Source: Mya arenaria
Lineage: Eukaryota; Mollusca; Bivalvia; Myida; Myidae
Assembly: GCF_026914265.1 (NCBI RefSeq)
Contig: NC_069135.1
Coordinates: 4,419,001-4,483,000, forward strand
Direction of reading: 5' to 3'
DNA length: 64,000 nucleotides
The notes below the pieces were generated by a model, which saw nothing but the letters and a program-made list of their open reading frames with translations, ran no database searches and had not been told where the DNA came from. This document shows positions 10,202 to 22,765 of the stretch, piece after piece; the first letter of the stretch is position 1; each line of letters begins with the position of its first letter. The position numbers and the translations under genes were made by a program.

Positions 10202-13200
10202 CCAGCTCAGCTGTTTTTCTTAAATATCTCGTGCGTTTTTTTCATTACGAAAGAAGTCGGTAGGTGTTTCGTCACTCATCAAGTTACATAAGACCGTTTA
10301 TAGACGATATGTTCACCTTCTGACAATTTGACCGCGACAGGGGTTGACCTTGGCAATATGCGGGGACAGGGTCTTGACGGAGCCGCTAATATGAGCTGCA
10401 TACGTAGAGGTGTACAGGTGATGAAAAGGTTAAAAGAGCTAAGGAAAACCTTTTAACAACCGTCAATATTCATTTTCATTATTTAAGACAATTTCCATTT
10501 TTAAATTTCCTACGAAACCGTTTTAGACATAGCATTTTGATTAAATGCTGATGACCCTGTACTAAGAAATTCATTTTGCTATATAGTATCCAGTATGGGG
10601 GGGGGGGGCAGAGCCTCCTGACCCCCAATAAGGGCCGTCCGCCTTTTCAACCGCAATTGTGCGTATACTTCGAAACGGCCTAGCTACGCCCCTGTAAAGT
10701 ATTTGCAATATTTTCGGAAAAAGTCTCTTGACAATATAACTTTTTTTGTGTGTCAAAATACCTCAGATTACCTAATGAACAATGTCTTGTGGGTTCTTGA
10801 TGATATCTTTGAATAAGTAAGAAGTTAAATAGAATAATGATAAAATGTGGATTAAATTTATATCCTGGTTAAAAAAAGCAAATATCTTTCTTAAAATGGC
10901 TTCAAACACCACGAAGCCAAAAGACATTGTTGATTGAGAAGTATTAAATATTTTGACATAAATATTTCTGGAAAAATGCAAATGTTTTTAATTGGAAATC
11001 TGATAAAATCTTGTTTCGTAACATTTGCTCAATACATTATTACAGCTACACATGTTGGAACGGATGTATGTAATATAGTCAAAACATGACAAAAATGTTT
11101 TGACAAATGGAATAATTCATGCACATGTCAAATGCTGAGCAATCTAGAGAAGTACCCTGTACAACATACTTCATTGTATACAGATTGTTTGTTTATTTTT
11201 TTCGCATTGATGTGTTTTGTTTTATTTATAAATGAAGAAAAAAATCAAATGATATTTTGATATTGATATTATCGAATGCGTCATGTTGCGAACTGTACAA
11301 TGTGTGTATGTTATGTCCAATGAAAACTCTTCTTTTGCTGAGGTAACGTAGCAAATAACAAACTTGGTAATCAAGACTTTCTTTAACGTATCAAAGAAAA
11401 ATACACGTTCAGTAAGCCATCCCGCTTGGCTCGATATTCTCGAGGCTCGAAGTATTTTGGCGAGTTCCTGGAATATCGAGCCAACGGGTTTCGACTTCAG
11501 CACTGTGGAAGGCCCTTAAACTGTATCACAGTCAGTTTCATAAACATTTTTTTACTGGAAAATAAAGGGTATTTCAAGCTTCAGTTCAAAACAGAGTTTT
11601 CCGGCTGACAATGGACATGGTTGGCTATATTTCTCACATTGAGTAAGAAGTATGTTTTCGAAAAAAAAACGAAAAGTTTATTCTGTTCTCATGAAAATCA
11701 GATTACGTGGTAACACTGTTAACATTGGTTACATCGGTTTCATTGAAACATGAGAGTTACGTGTTACGTTAAATGTGTGTTTGAGGGTTTTGAAAAAAAA
11801 AATCTGTGTAATTCTGAACTTTGAATGGTTTAAATGTTACAGATATAACGAATGTTTCCAGAGAATAAAATCACCTTCAAAGGCCTATATGTAACGTACC
11901 TTTGCTCAGTTGCCGGACTGAAAAACTTACATTACGAGAGATATGTGTTTCAGTCACACTTTCGTGTTAGGAGTATTTGTTTGTGACCTGAGTAACCATA
12001 ACGCTGGAAGAGTAAATTTTGAAGCTTTCGTTGTATTGGCCGATTTTGGAAGGTTATTGCATCAGAGCATGTTTAGTGTTACATTTGCAAAAATTAGCAT
12101 TAGTTATTTTTTTTAATGATCATAAACTACTATGAGTGTAGTGTTATTTTCGCCCAAATGTGTTTTTTTTTCAGTTAGAGGTGTTGATTTATTGATGTGC
12201 AAATGTTTAATAGAGGAATAGAGGTAAACAGGACAGAAATACGTTTAGTTGACCAAGAGATATAAAGCACTGTAAGCCGCGATTTGTATGGCAATTTGAA
12301 TTTTACTAAGCCCCGTTCACACAGAGCTACGATCTTACCACGTTCATGCCGCTCATCCAGACCTGAATAATTTATCAGATCGAGGCGAGAACGGCATCAA
12401 ACCCTTGCCAATCAAAAAGTATCGTCCGCGAATCGCCTGATCTACGCTTCTACTACGATTTCTCCACGACCATCGCTTTCGCGCTTGTACCACGTTACAA
12501 GACCCAACCACTTTGGTAGACAGACTTAAAAGACTGATAAAAGGATATCGCCGCGTTCTTGCCGACTACACTACGCTCTTTCCACGATTCTTGCACAATT
12601 TTATTAAATGCGTATTTACAAATAGAGGGTTTTCAATTAGCTTTTCAGTTCTCTCAAAAGGGTTGAAAAAATGAACAGGTCAGAATTCGTACAACTCGTT
12701 ATCCTTCATCAAGAGCATTGCTTGTCGATTACAGTGTGTGTATACCACGTGATAAATTACGTCATAAATGCTATGTCGGAAGGCAATATTTTGATTAAAA
12801 TGAAGACTTAAATCAAAGATAACTTTTCTTTTACTCACTAGGCTGTGGTAAGTTTTTCGGTTTTTACCATATATGGAATATTAAAATAGTCACGTGGTGT
12901 GGGCATGCGCGGTGCTACACTACCGTGATGCTGACTGTAACAAAAATGGCTGCCTAGAAGAAGGAAATGTGTTGCCGGTAACGAGACTTACGCATACTTG
13001 GTTGCATGTTTGTATGAAATCATGAGAAGATAAGTGGTGTTAAATGTGTGTAATTTAAATACTTTGTTCAATTGAGTTTAGCGTCGTAGCCAACGGTGAA
13101 AATGGCATCGATCCAATTCCAAAATAATAATTGATGTTTTTTATTTCAATATTTGTTAGTTCTTTTTATGTTTTTACTTTGACTACATATAGGCTAAGGA

Positions 13201-13455
13201 TACAAATCCGTACACTTTTTAAGTGTTTTTTCACACTTATCTTTTTTGTTGTAAGTTAAAACTTCGTATGAAACATCTTTGGTTAATGTGACAACAGATT
13301 CCCGTCCTAATATTTTTTTATGTAAAAAAATCGTTCATATTATGGAAAGAAAAACACCATTAAAATTATGCTATGGAGGGCACATATACTGTTTCCTTGC
13401 ATGGTAATACAATTATAAATATTACCGATGCTATTTTGAATAAACACTACTGTAA
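10202..13455. other. mostly featureless AT-rich DNA
   Basis: No credible ORF was found. A GC-rich patch at about 10590-10700 begins with a poly-G run and resembles a decayed transposon end. A second GC-richer block at about 12305-12600 ('cccgttcacacagagctacg' onward, with repeated 'tctac/cacgattc' motifs) is compositionally foreign and may be another element remnant, but no inverted ends were found. The rest holds nothing I can name. Confidence 0.45.
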
Positions 13456-13770
13456 TGCACCAGTCAATTGTAACCACGGCCCCCCTAGGTCCGGGGGTGT
13501 GGGTGGGGTATATACCAGGGATAGCTGGGGAAGTGGGCCATGTTTTTACCTTTCAGGTGGCCCCACAGTGCCGGGTGAATGAGGTGGTTTTGTCTTCGCT
13601 TTAAATATACCTAGGGTCCCTGGCGGACAGGGGCATTTGGCGGGGATCTTACCATCTGTTTGTGCCCGCAGGGCGGGGATTTTAGCTGGGGTTGGCTGGG
13701 CTGAAAGTCAAAATCCCCGCTATCCCCCAGAAAGGGAGGGGGGGGGGCATGGTTACAATTGACTGGTGCA
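13456..13770. mobile_element. Harbinger-like MITE, 315 bp, TAA target duplication
   Basis: The left end is TGCACCAGTCAATTGTAACC and the right end is its exact reverse complement over at least 20 bp. The element is flanked on both sides by TAA (13453-13455 and 13771-13773), the TWA-type duplication of PIF/Harbinger elements. The GC-rich interior with poly-C/G tracts is itself partly palindromic: 'ccccctaggtccggggg' on the left faces 'tcccccagaaagggaggggg' on the right. The TSD assignment is what I see; the superfamily is inferred from it. Confidence 0.85.
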
Positions 13771-14027
13771 TAAGCCTCACTCAAGTTATTTATTGTTTCA
13801 AATGTTTTTTGGAACAATTGCAATTCAAATGTTAAGATTATTTATATTTATAAATATCTTGAAGTTAACATAACCACAAAACCTCAAAAATGCACATGAA
13901 TCTTCTGAGGTCATTCCCGCGTGTGCTACATTATGATTTTTAAGCGTATTTACATTAAATGGCATTTTTTTTTTTAAAAAGTACTCAACAAACAAGATGA
14001 AATTAATGAACTGTATTCATCAAATAA

Positions 14028-14315
14028 TGCACCAGTCAATTGTAACCACGGTTCCCCCAGGTCTTTGGGTATACCGGGGAAAAGGGCCGTGTTTTTACTT
14101 TCCAGGTGACCCCGCAGGGCCAGGTGACCGTGGTGGTTTTGTCATAGGGCCATATTAAGCCGAGATTGGGCGTTATTTAGAGTCTCTGGGGTGCGGGGGC
14201 ATTTGGCCGGGGTTTAAACATCAGTTTGTCCCCGCAGGGCGGGGATTTTACCCGGGGTTGGCTGGACCGAAAGTCAGACCTGGGGGGGGGGGGGCTGGTT
14301 ACAATTAGTAGGTGA
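14028..14315. mobile_element. second copy of the TGCACCAG MITE
   Basis: It has the same left terminus (TGCACCAGTCAATTGTAACC) preceded by TAA, and the same interior blocks ('ccgtgtttttactttccagg', 'ggggttggctggaccgaaag') as the copies at 13456 and 30005. The right end is degraded (ggttacaattagtaggtga) and lacks a matching TSD. Confidence 0.8.
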
Positions 14316-14708
14316 TCAGTATTTGTGCCCTCTTTGGAAATATACCACGTATGGTCAACCAGTAATGTCATAATTATTCTTTAAGCTGCCCTGCTATAAC
14401 TCCTGTTTGAATTCTTTTCATCTCAGTAAGTTATTGTGGGGCTATTAGAACAGGTTATATGAAAGTTGACGTCACGGTATGTGAATTTCATCACCAACAT
14501 CAGAATCTTCTATTTAGAAGTAAGAGCCACATTGTTGGTTGCTTGTCATGTAATGGGACAAAATAAAATTTATCATGAGGAAATAGTTGTCAAACATTTA
14601 AAATGCTCCAAAAAACTGATGTTTACAACCATGTACACAGGAGTTAAGAAATGAAAAAGACATGTTTGTGAATTGTCACAGTAAATAAATACTGCCGGTA
14701 GATATCTA

Positions 14709-15010
14709 TAACTGTCTCCGATGCCCAGTTGTAAAGTTGTCCGCCTAAGGAGTTGGAGGTCAGGGTTCAAACTCCCAAGCCACTTCTTACTGAAATACTT
14801 TAAAAGTTGGTACAAGTACATGTAGCTCCCTTGTCTGGTGCCTGGCAGTGTAGTGCTTGAAAAAGTAGTGTATTCAGTACTGGTTTAGTCTAGGTAAGTT
14901 GCACCCTGTGTATCAGTGCTTCACACCTAGCCCGTGAAGGAACTAAGGGGTCTCTTTGTAAAAGAGCTAGGGTATTGCACCTGGACTCTTGTTTACCACA
15001 TCTGCCTTTT
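14709..15010 (+). mobile_element. tRNA-derived SINE
   Basis: A tRNA-like head occupies about 14709-14790: an A-box-like 'tgcccagttgtaaagttgt' and a B-box 'gggttcaaactccc' at the right spacing. It is followed by a body with 'ttcacacctagcccgtgaag' and 'cctggactcttgtttacc'. The head no longer folds into a clean cloverleaf, as expected for a SINE. The body looks like the conserved core of bivalve SINE families, but the family name is not assigned. Confidence 0.6.
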
Positions 15011-15198
15011 GCTACATCTTTTTCTATTTTTTTCTATTTTATAAGGTGGTTGTCTCAAGGTGTTCATGTTAAATAAAGCATTCAGGGTTGTTTATCTTCC
15101 AAGTCTAATTTCAACATGTAAACATGACGGTATTTTTCATGGTCTCTGCACAATTGCCTCCGAATATGACAATTCTGTCTCATGGAAGTGGCATGCAA

Positions 15199-15259
15199 TG
15201 CACCAGTTATTGGTTTCCCCCCCAGACCTGGGAATTTGTTGTTACAATTGACTGGTGCA
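15199..15259. mobile_element. 61-bp miniature of the TGCACCAG MITE
   Basis: TGCACCAGTTATTGGTTTCC lies on the left and 'gttacaattgactggtgca' on the right, with only 'ccccagacctgggaa' between. It retains both termini but almost no interior, so it is probably an internally deleted copy. Confidence 0.65.
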
Positions 15260-16244
15260 ATTTAACTTGTGTGATCATCTTTTTCAAAAATTTAATATTG
15301 TCACTCTTCAGACAGTTTGAGGGACGAATTTCTCATAGTATACTATACATGACAAACAGAATACTTGAAAAAAATGTCTGTTTTTCAGCCTGTCTGTGAA
15401 TTTGTTAAAATTCACAGCCGAAAAATGACAGGCGTGAGCCTTGCATACGAGAAAGGCTAAATACCCTCTAGGGTTATAACATTGAAAAGTCAAAAGATAG
15501 TAATAGTAATCTTTTCTTTTTTAAAAAAAATGTCCACACACACTTCAAACATGAATAATATTGATATCAAGTCATAGGGTACCTATATATTGCTTTTAGT
15601 GAAACAATGTTTATACTCCTTTTCACTAGCTAACGACCAAACTAGTTTGTTCAAACAGTTGGAGAAATCCATCAAAACAGACACATATTTAGTAAACAAA
15701 AACACTATTTTATACACCTAAATCACACATTTTGGTGTCAGTGGTATTCATTATATGACAGTACTGTTTTATTAACAGCGTTGATACAAATCCAATACCT
15801 AAAAGAATTAAGTACTCTTACTGGAGCATGATTTAGATATGAAACTATTAATCTTTTAAAGGGACACCGCATAATACAATTGCACACAATTAAAAATATT
15901 GTCTAGAATTTACATAACTTTTATATATTGTTGTGAAAAAAAAATGAATTACAGATCAATACATACCCTGCTGTAAAAGTCAATAAAGTGGTCCAGTGAA
16001 CTCATGGTTCCAATACCCAATTATGGGAACTATTATTGCTTTGTCTTTGGGTACAATTAGGTTTGGTGTTTCTATACAGTGTCAGCAGGTGCTCTAAAAT
16101 GGCAGCCAAAGGAATGCTTTTCATCTATATAATTTGCATATATTATATATATAAATATCACAGATTTGGTTAGTATACTGAAAGGCTAGTCACGACATAG
16201 ACACAGTGAAGGTCAACTCTGCTGAAAGTCACAGCAAATAGTTG
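15260..16244. other. no recognisable feature
   Basis: AT-rich DNA with short ORFs only. Nothing with motif support, and no regular repeat was seen. Confidence 0.45.
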
Positions 16245-16437
16245 TAGCCCGGAATTATAGCTATTCTGGTTTACCCAACCTAATCCTCCGGTACAAACAA
16301 AATTAAACCGTTGTAATATATACACGTTACTTTGGAAACAATAGAGTCATTGGACTGTTACATGCATTTCAATAGCTTGAAATTCACCTTTTATTTGTAC
16401 CGGCATGGGAAAACTCAGTTATGTTAATTCCGGGCTA
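16245..16437. mobile_element. MITE with TAGCCCGGAATTA termini, 193 bp
   Basis: The left end TAGCCCGGAATTA is matched by 'taattccgggcta' on the right. A second inverted pair lies inside ('ccggtacaaacaaaatt' against 'ttttatttgtaccgg'). No coding capacity is seen. A longer TSD is not apparent. Confidence 0.7.
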
Positions 16438-16884
16438 TATGTATTGCTACAATGCTTTAAAGTTGAGTTTAAGATATGAAATGATCACATGACTTGCACG
16501 GTCATATCATTCCATGCTTTTTTTTAACTGGGAACCCATTATGTGCTATTTCTAAACAGGTAAACTGTGCTTATGTCAGTGATGTGACATAATTGTTGGG
16601 TTTATCTTCATTATAAATGGTCTGCCTCATGGTAGCTCACAAGGAAATTTCTATGCTGTTTTTGAGAAGTTACTGGGTTTTTTGACCATCTGATGTCTGG
16701 ACAATTATCGAATAGAATGTGTAACGCTTTGATATAAAAAAAAATGTGTAGGAGACTGGGTTCAAACCCGCGTGGCCAAATTTGAAACCCAGCATCTTAC
16801 TTTTCTTACGTGAGAAAGCCCCTTGAAAGCCAAAGTTTAAGCCACTTTCACTGATACTCAGTACCTTGATAGTTTGTAAATTGA

Positions 16885-17236
16885 CTTAAAGCTGCACTCT
16901 CACAGATTGAACGTTTTGACAACTTTTTTATTTTTGTCTTGGAACGAGCAGTTTTTGGCGTAAATATCAGAAAACCAGTAATAAAAGACTGATGACAAAA
17001 GATCAGATGGCAGATTTTCATATTTCCTCTCCAAAATTGATGTTTATGCATTTTTTTAAATCGTCTAAGCCATAAAACATTAAATTTGGAATGGAAATAT
17101 GAAAATCTGCGATGTGACATTTTGCCAACGGTCTTTCATCACTGGTTTGCAGATATTGACACAAAAGTTTGCTAATTCCAAGACAAATAATAAAAAAGTT
17201 GTAAAAACGGTAAATTTGTGAGAGTGCAGCTTTAAG
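16885..17236. mobile_element. fold-back MITE, 352 bp, almost fully palindromic
   Basis: The termini are CTTAAAGCTGCACTCTCACA on both strands. Inner segments also mirror each other: 'gcagattttcatatttcc' on the left against 'ggaaatatgaaaatctgc' on the right, and 'atcagaaaaccagtaat' against 'atcactggtttgcagat'. The whole element could fold into one imperfect hairpin of about 170 bp. Fragments of the same terminus occur inside both arms of the large inverted repeat (near 26620-26642 and 42943-42966). Confidence 0.85.
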
Positions 17237-17309
17237 TTGTAATATTTTTGAATTTGTAACTCCAGTCCACGGACATTGAATGATGATTGTTAAAAAGTTT
17301 CTGATTTTA

Positions 17310-17760
17310 TTCCCCCGCAACAGAGTGGGGAGAGGATTATAGGAATGCATTTCGTCTGTCTGTCCATAACATTTCGTGTCCGGGCTTTAACTTACTTATG
17401 CATTAATGGATTACCATTTTCCTTTGTACAAATGTTGTCCTTATTGAGACGATGTGCAGTGAACTTGATCAGGGTCCATATTTCAAATGCATTGATGGGT
17501 ACCATATAACTTTTTACAAATGTTGTCATTGAGATGATGTGGAGTGACCTTGACCCAGGTCCAAACCTCAATGTTCAAGGTCACATCTGACATTTAAAGG
17601 CCATAGTACACATGCTCGTGTCTGGAGTATAACTTGCAGGAATGGATTACCATATTACCTGGTAGAAATGTGTCCTCATTGGGATGATTTGCAGTGACCT
17701 TGACCTGTGTCCATAACTCAATGGTCAAGGTCACATCTAACATTTAAAGGTCCTACACTT
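17310..17760. repeat. degenerate dispersed repeat ('gaccttgacc' type)
   Basis: Blocks such as 'gcagtgaccttgacctgtgt', 'tggtcaaggtcacatctaac' and 'aatggattaccat' recur at about 17398, 17487 and 17635. This is a loose repeat of roughly 90-150 bp spacing, with no coding potential. Confidence 0.55.
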
Positions 17761-19049
17761 AGTACACACAATATGAATAACAAATATCGTTATGTTCAGA
17801 TATCCGAGAATGTTATTTGCAGGGGATATAGCTGTCCTTTGGATTGCCTTGTTGTACATTCAGGCACTGATTTAATTGTGTCTTTGAACAGATCTTGAAA
17901 TGATGCCCCACCCCAATTTAATATTATAGTTGTAAAATTTTGTTTTGAATTGTTACAGGCCCATTGTCCGCATTTCCAGAATGGTGAAAGCCAAAGTATG
18001 TTCAGGATGGAACATCACAGGAAAGATCCAGGGATATGCTCACAAAGGCAAGGTTGATTTTTACAGAAGATTACATTTGGAGCCAATTATCAATATGAGT
18101 TCTTTTCAATTGATTATTTACTTGTTTAGGTACTTACTTTTGTGTTAAGGCAATGACTTATTTGCATCTATGATAACAATAAATATTTGACATGGAAAGC
18201 CAAAATATTGAAAGCAATTCAATGGTATAGTTTCAAAACTATTTTATCCCATCAAGCCTTAAGTGAAAATGAATGGACACTGCAATTTTGTGAAGAATAT
18301 GAGTTTCAAAATGACTTTCAAAATACAAACAATTTTTCTATGGTCATATAAATATTATTTATTTTCTCTTAATTGTGCTGAAATTGGCCCGTTTCAAGCC
18401 ATGTTTCATGTAGTTAGTGATAACAATGATTAATAGACATGTATCATTCCTGTATACAGTGCATCAGAAGGGACAGTACACACCATCTTTCATTCCCACC
18501 ATTCTTTGTGAAGAGGAATCCAAATGTTCTTTGGCCTGATCGAGTTCTTATGGGTAAGTTAAAGTAAAACCAATTTATCTCACTGATTTCTGAGGTGTAT
18601 TTTTTATGCCCCCGAGAGTGAAAAAATTAAAATCGCACTGTCCTTTCCTGTGTCTAGCTCAACTTCTCGTTTACAGTTATGTTCAAAGCTATCTGAAAGT
18701 GAGATTTCTATATTTGATTTGACAAAATCAAAGATGGTTGCTAACTTTATTGAATCACTCCTATGCATTTATATTCCTTGATGAGCATTGTCTCTTGTGA
18801 GGATAGTAACTGGCTTACTGCTATCCTAAGAATGCTTATCATTTATGTAAAGTACTTGTATGTTTTTCTCTTAAGTTTGCTTGTAAACTTTTGAAAAAAA
18901 ATCTGCATGATAAACTAGGCACACTCTTTCTCCCGAATAAGATTTATCACAATTGGTACAATTGTTTTTATATACCAAATGTATGAAAAAATGTTTAAAT
19001 CTATGGTTTTCATGTATAAAGTACCAAGTTTAATTAACAGAAAGGTGCA

Positions 19050-19207
19050 GAAATCACAGTATTTCAATGAGACCATAGTAGATCACAGTTAATCTTTAGC
19101 ATTCACCATAAATGCATTATTTAGAAAGAAGATAAAGATTTATCACTTAGACTTTATTTTTGTTTATACATGCGTTTGTATTGATTTTGAATAAGAGTGT
19201 TACTTTA
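19050..19207. mobile_element. partial copy of the 'AAAGTGACACTCTTATTC' MITE
   Basis: It contains 'tagatcacagttaatctt', 'ataaatgcattatttag' and the end 'gattttgaataagagtgtta', in the same order as the complete copies at 25852-26225, 38829-39160 and 43360-43732. The other terminus is degraded. Confidence 0.6.
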
Positions 19208-22200
19208 AACATTAAAATATATAGTAGTAACAGAATTAATCTCCATAGAATTTGAACTTAAATGGCTTGCATTAATTCAATCTTTCTTTTTTCATTTTTT
19301 GATGAATTGATCAGATTGTTGGATCAAAGAAGACAAAAATAAAAACCTAAAATTCTGATACAAACAATAATTGCACTCAGATGTAGTGCAAATCAACTGT
19401 TATTGACTGACCAACATATTTGCAAAATAGTACTGGTATATTGCCCTCAGTATACGATCAATGTATACAAGAGGATGTTTTCCGATGGGATTTAGATGCA
19501 TTTGTAAAAACGTGGGAAATACAAGGGATTATGAATGAGATTCATACCACACAAAATTGAAAATGGTTTTACAGTAGGTGAAAATTATAACCTGTCAAAG
19601 CTGATAATATATTTGATTATTACTGGTAGCAAAAATGTTACAAGTAAACCACATGTATCTATTTAACAGCTAGAGTAGATGTGTCAAGCTAATTCAAATA
19701 TTTTGTAATGATGTGTAATGTGCACTTAATTTTATTTTAAACTTTGTTGCATAAAGAAGAAAAGGAAAAAAAAGTTAATGACTGTTCTCAGCTTAAAGTC
19801 AAGAAGAGGTACTAGTATATAACACTGGCTGATCTTTAGGGGATGGGGTATAACTGGAGTTGCTTGAAATATAGCATATATTTTATCATTCTCGTACACT
19901 AGTGATAATGCAATGTTTAACATTGTCTTAGATTTATAATTATCAATCCTCTGATGAAAAAGAAGGTATTTCATTAAACAACAGTTAAGTATTTTGTATT
20001 TTTTCACAAGCAACAAGAAAAATCCCACCTGTTGTCTGATTGACAGAGTATTTTTATTCCATACATTTGTTTATTTCATTAATTGACAATGAGACTCTAA
20101 CCAATGTGTCCAAATATTGCCAAATTAACTTTGTCTGCTTACAAACTTGAGGATTTCTTATCAAATCCTTAAGTTTCAGGTTGCCTTGTTTATGTGCTTT
20201 ATATGGATAAATATATGTTGGAAGATCTTTAAAGATAAACCTAATGTTTATCATAAAACTATGGTATTATATCTGGTCCAAATAGTGAGATAAAAAAAGA
20301 GTGTATAAACCAATGTTTTATATGAATGCATATTCTATCTGACAAGTATTGTTTCTCTGCAGGTGCCTTGAGCCATCCTAGGAGGCATCCCAAGTAACAA
20401 CATTAAGAACGTATAAATGTTTGAACTGTGCAGACTTCTTGTTGTGAGAAAAAAAGGTACACATACATGTAATGACTTACAAATATTTTTCAATTAGAAT
20501 TGTGATTATCATTTTTGTCCTTTGAAGAGAACCTTTCATCAAAAGTAATAGAAGAACATTGGATAGTATACTGTCATAACTGCATATAATAATAACTGAA
20601 GTTAATATTAATTCATTCCACCTTCTGCCAAGTGGCTATGATGTGCTAAGCAGACTAAAAAATTTCAGCCTGCAGCCAATGAGATAGAAATGGAGAGAAG
20701 GGCAATAGCAGCTTGCACACGTCAAGGATCTGCAGCGCATGAAACCCCTTAAACTGAAGATGATGGTGGGTCCCTGATGCAATGTAAATTATATGGAATG
20801 TTTTGTATATAACCAGTTATTCAATCATCATCAGTGCTGTACACAGAGTATTAAGTATATAACATTTCGATTTCTGTATCTTTCTTTTTCTGATTTATAT
20901 GAACCCGAGCCGATTTCATTGAAGTAGAAGTTACTTATAATTGCAACCTCCTTAAATGTATCGTATATTAGTTTAAAAACAAAAGTACAGGTCACAGCCT
21001 TTTCCCACATGCCTGAAAAATGTGTTGTTTACCAAATGATATGCATTGCGTGATTCTGGGCCTTGCAAAAGAATTACCGGTACTACAAATGAAATAATCA
21101 TTTTTTTCTATGTATATAAATTTCTTCCAAACTTCTTTCTTTTAAAGGATTGTCATAGGCACACAATTTTTTGAATGATTTATGTCCCATTACTTTTCTC
21201 ATGTTTTCAATGCAACTACATACTTCAACCCTACATAATTTGACTACATTCATTGTAAGAAAGAACACTGGATTAAAAATTCAAAATGTATGAACACTAC
21301 TTTCTTAATTTCTTTTTCATAAAGAACATGAAGAATCTGTGGTAGGAAAACAAGTAGTATTATAAACTTGTTGTAATGTTGATATGATAATTCTGTATGT
21401 CATTTCATTGATGTGTTCAATCATTTACTTACAAAAGGAAATTTTTTTTATTCAAAATGCCTTATACATGGCGCCGCTTGTAAACATGTATCTTGAACAA
21501 AAATGTGCGATGCACCTTTTGCATTGATATTGGGTGTGCTCCAAACAAGAACTGAAACAGGAATGTAGGGCATAGTTTTATTTTATTACATGGCATATGT
21601 GTTCAGTACATAATCTAGTCAAAATCTGATTACAATTTTTGTAATACAGTTAACTTCAGAAAGAACAAATATTATGTGCCCATTTTTCATGATGAATTCT
21701 ACAAATGTGCAGATTAATGAAATTTGGACAGTCTCTCATATATATGCTTATTTATAGTATTTGTTTTTGCTGTCATGCTTATACTTTAAAAGCAATGAAA
21801 TTATGTTTTTTTTAAAAATCATTAATGGGAAAAAACATAAATATACAAGAAGAATTAATTTCAATTAATTTTCTGAATCAGTTCCTTTATCATCCATTGC
21901 TCCATTAACCTCATCCACCTGGTCAACACAATTCAAACATACCAGGTAATGGTAAATTTAGAAATGGGCTGAATTGACCATTTGAACATGTTGCGTCATT
22001 TAATTTGAATAACAAACGTTACAGCAATTAAACCCAAAGAATAATATGTTTATTAACTGGATATTTAATTCCTAACAAGTTTAACATGTTAAACAACCAT
22101 GAGCTTGTGCAATACATTAAATGTTGACTGAACATTACAAATCATATAATTTAATTATTCAACTAATGGACTGGTTTATTGTTTAGTCATTTAGTCTTAT

Positions 22201-22224
22201 GCGATGGTAGTGTGTACGTAGTAT

Positions 22225-22765
22225 GTGCCTCCGTGCGTCTGTAAACAATTCCTCTTTAACATGATACAGCCTTCAGTTTTGATTGTATCTTGATGAAACT
22301 TGTACAGTATTTACATATCCATAAGAGCTCAGTTCCTTTTGAAAACCAGCCAGATCCGCCCATGCATGCCTAGATTATGGGCCTTGATAGTATAAAAAAT
22401 CAGTGTGTCAGTAAGCAGTTGCTCGTTAACATGATACAGCCTTCAGTTTTGATTGTATCTCGATGGAACTTGAACAGTATCTACATATCCATAAGAGCTT
22501 GGTTCCTTTTGAAAACCAGCCAGATCCGCCCATGCATGCCTAGATTATGGGCCTTGATAGTAAAAAAATCAGTGTGTCAGTAAGCAGTTGCTGGTTAACA
22601 AGATACAGTCTTCAGTTTTGATTGTATCTTGATGAAACTTGTACAGTATTTTGATATCCATTAGAGCTTGGTTCCTTTCAAAAAACCTTGAAATGATAAG
22701 ATTATGGGCCTTTATGAAAAAATGAGTATTCAGAATCCATAAGGGGTTGGTTCTTTTCGAAAACA
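22225..22765. repeat. 170-bp tandem repeat, about 3 units
   Basis: 'atgatacagccttcagtttt' recurs at 22261 and 22431 and as 'aagatacagtcttcagtttt' at 22600, giving periods of 170 and 169 bp. Units 1 and 2 are nearly identical through 'cagccagatccgcccatgca'; the third is diverged. Confidence 0.85.

Noticed and set aside
16743..16795. B-box-like 'gggttcaaacccgcg' suggesting a tRNA or SINE
   Set aside because: No A-box at the right distance and no SINE body. It is too little to call.
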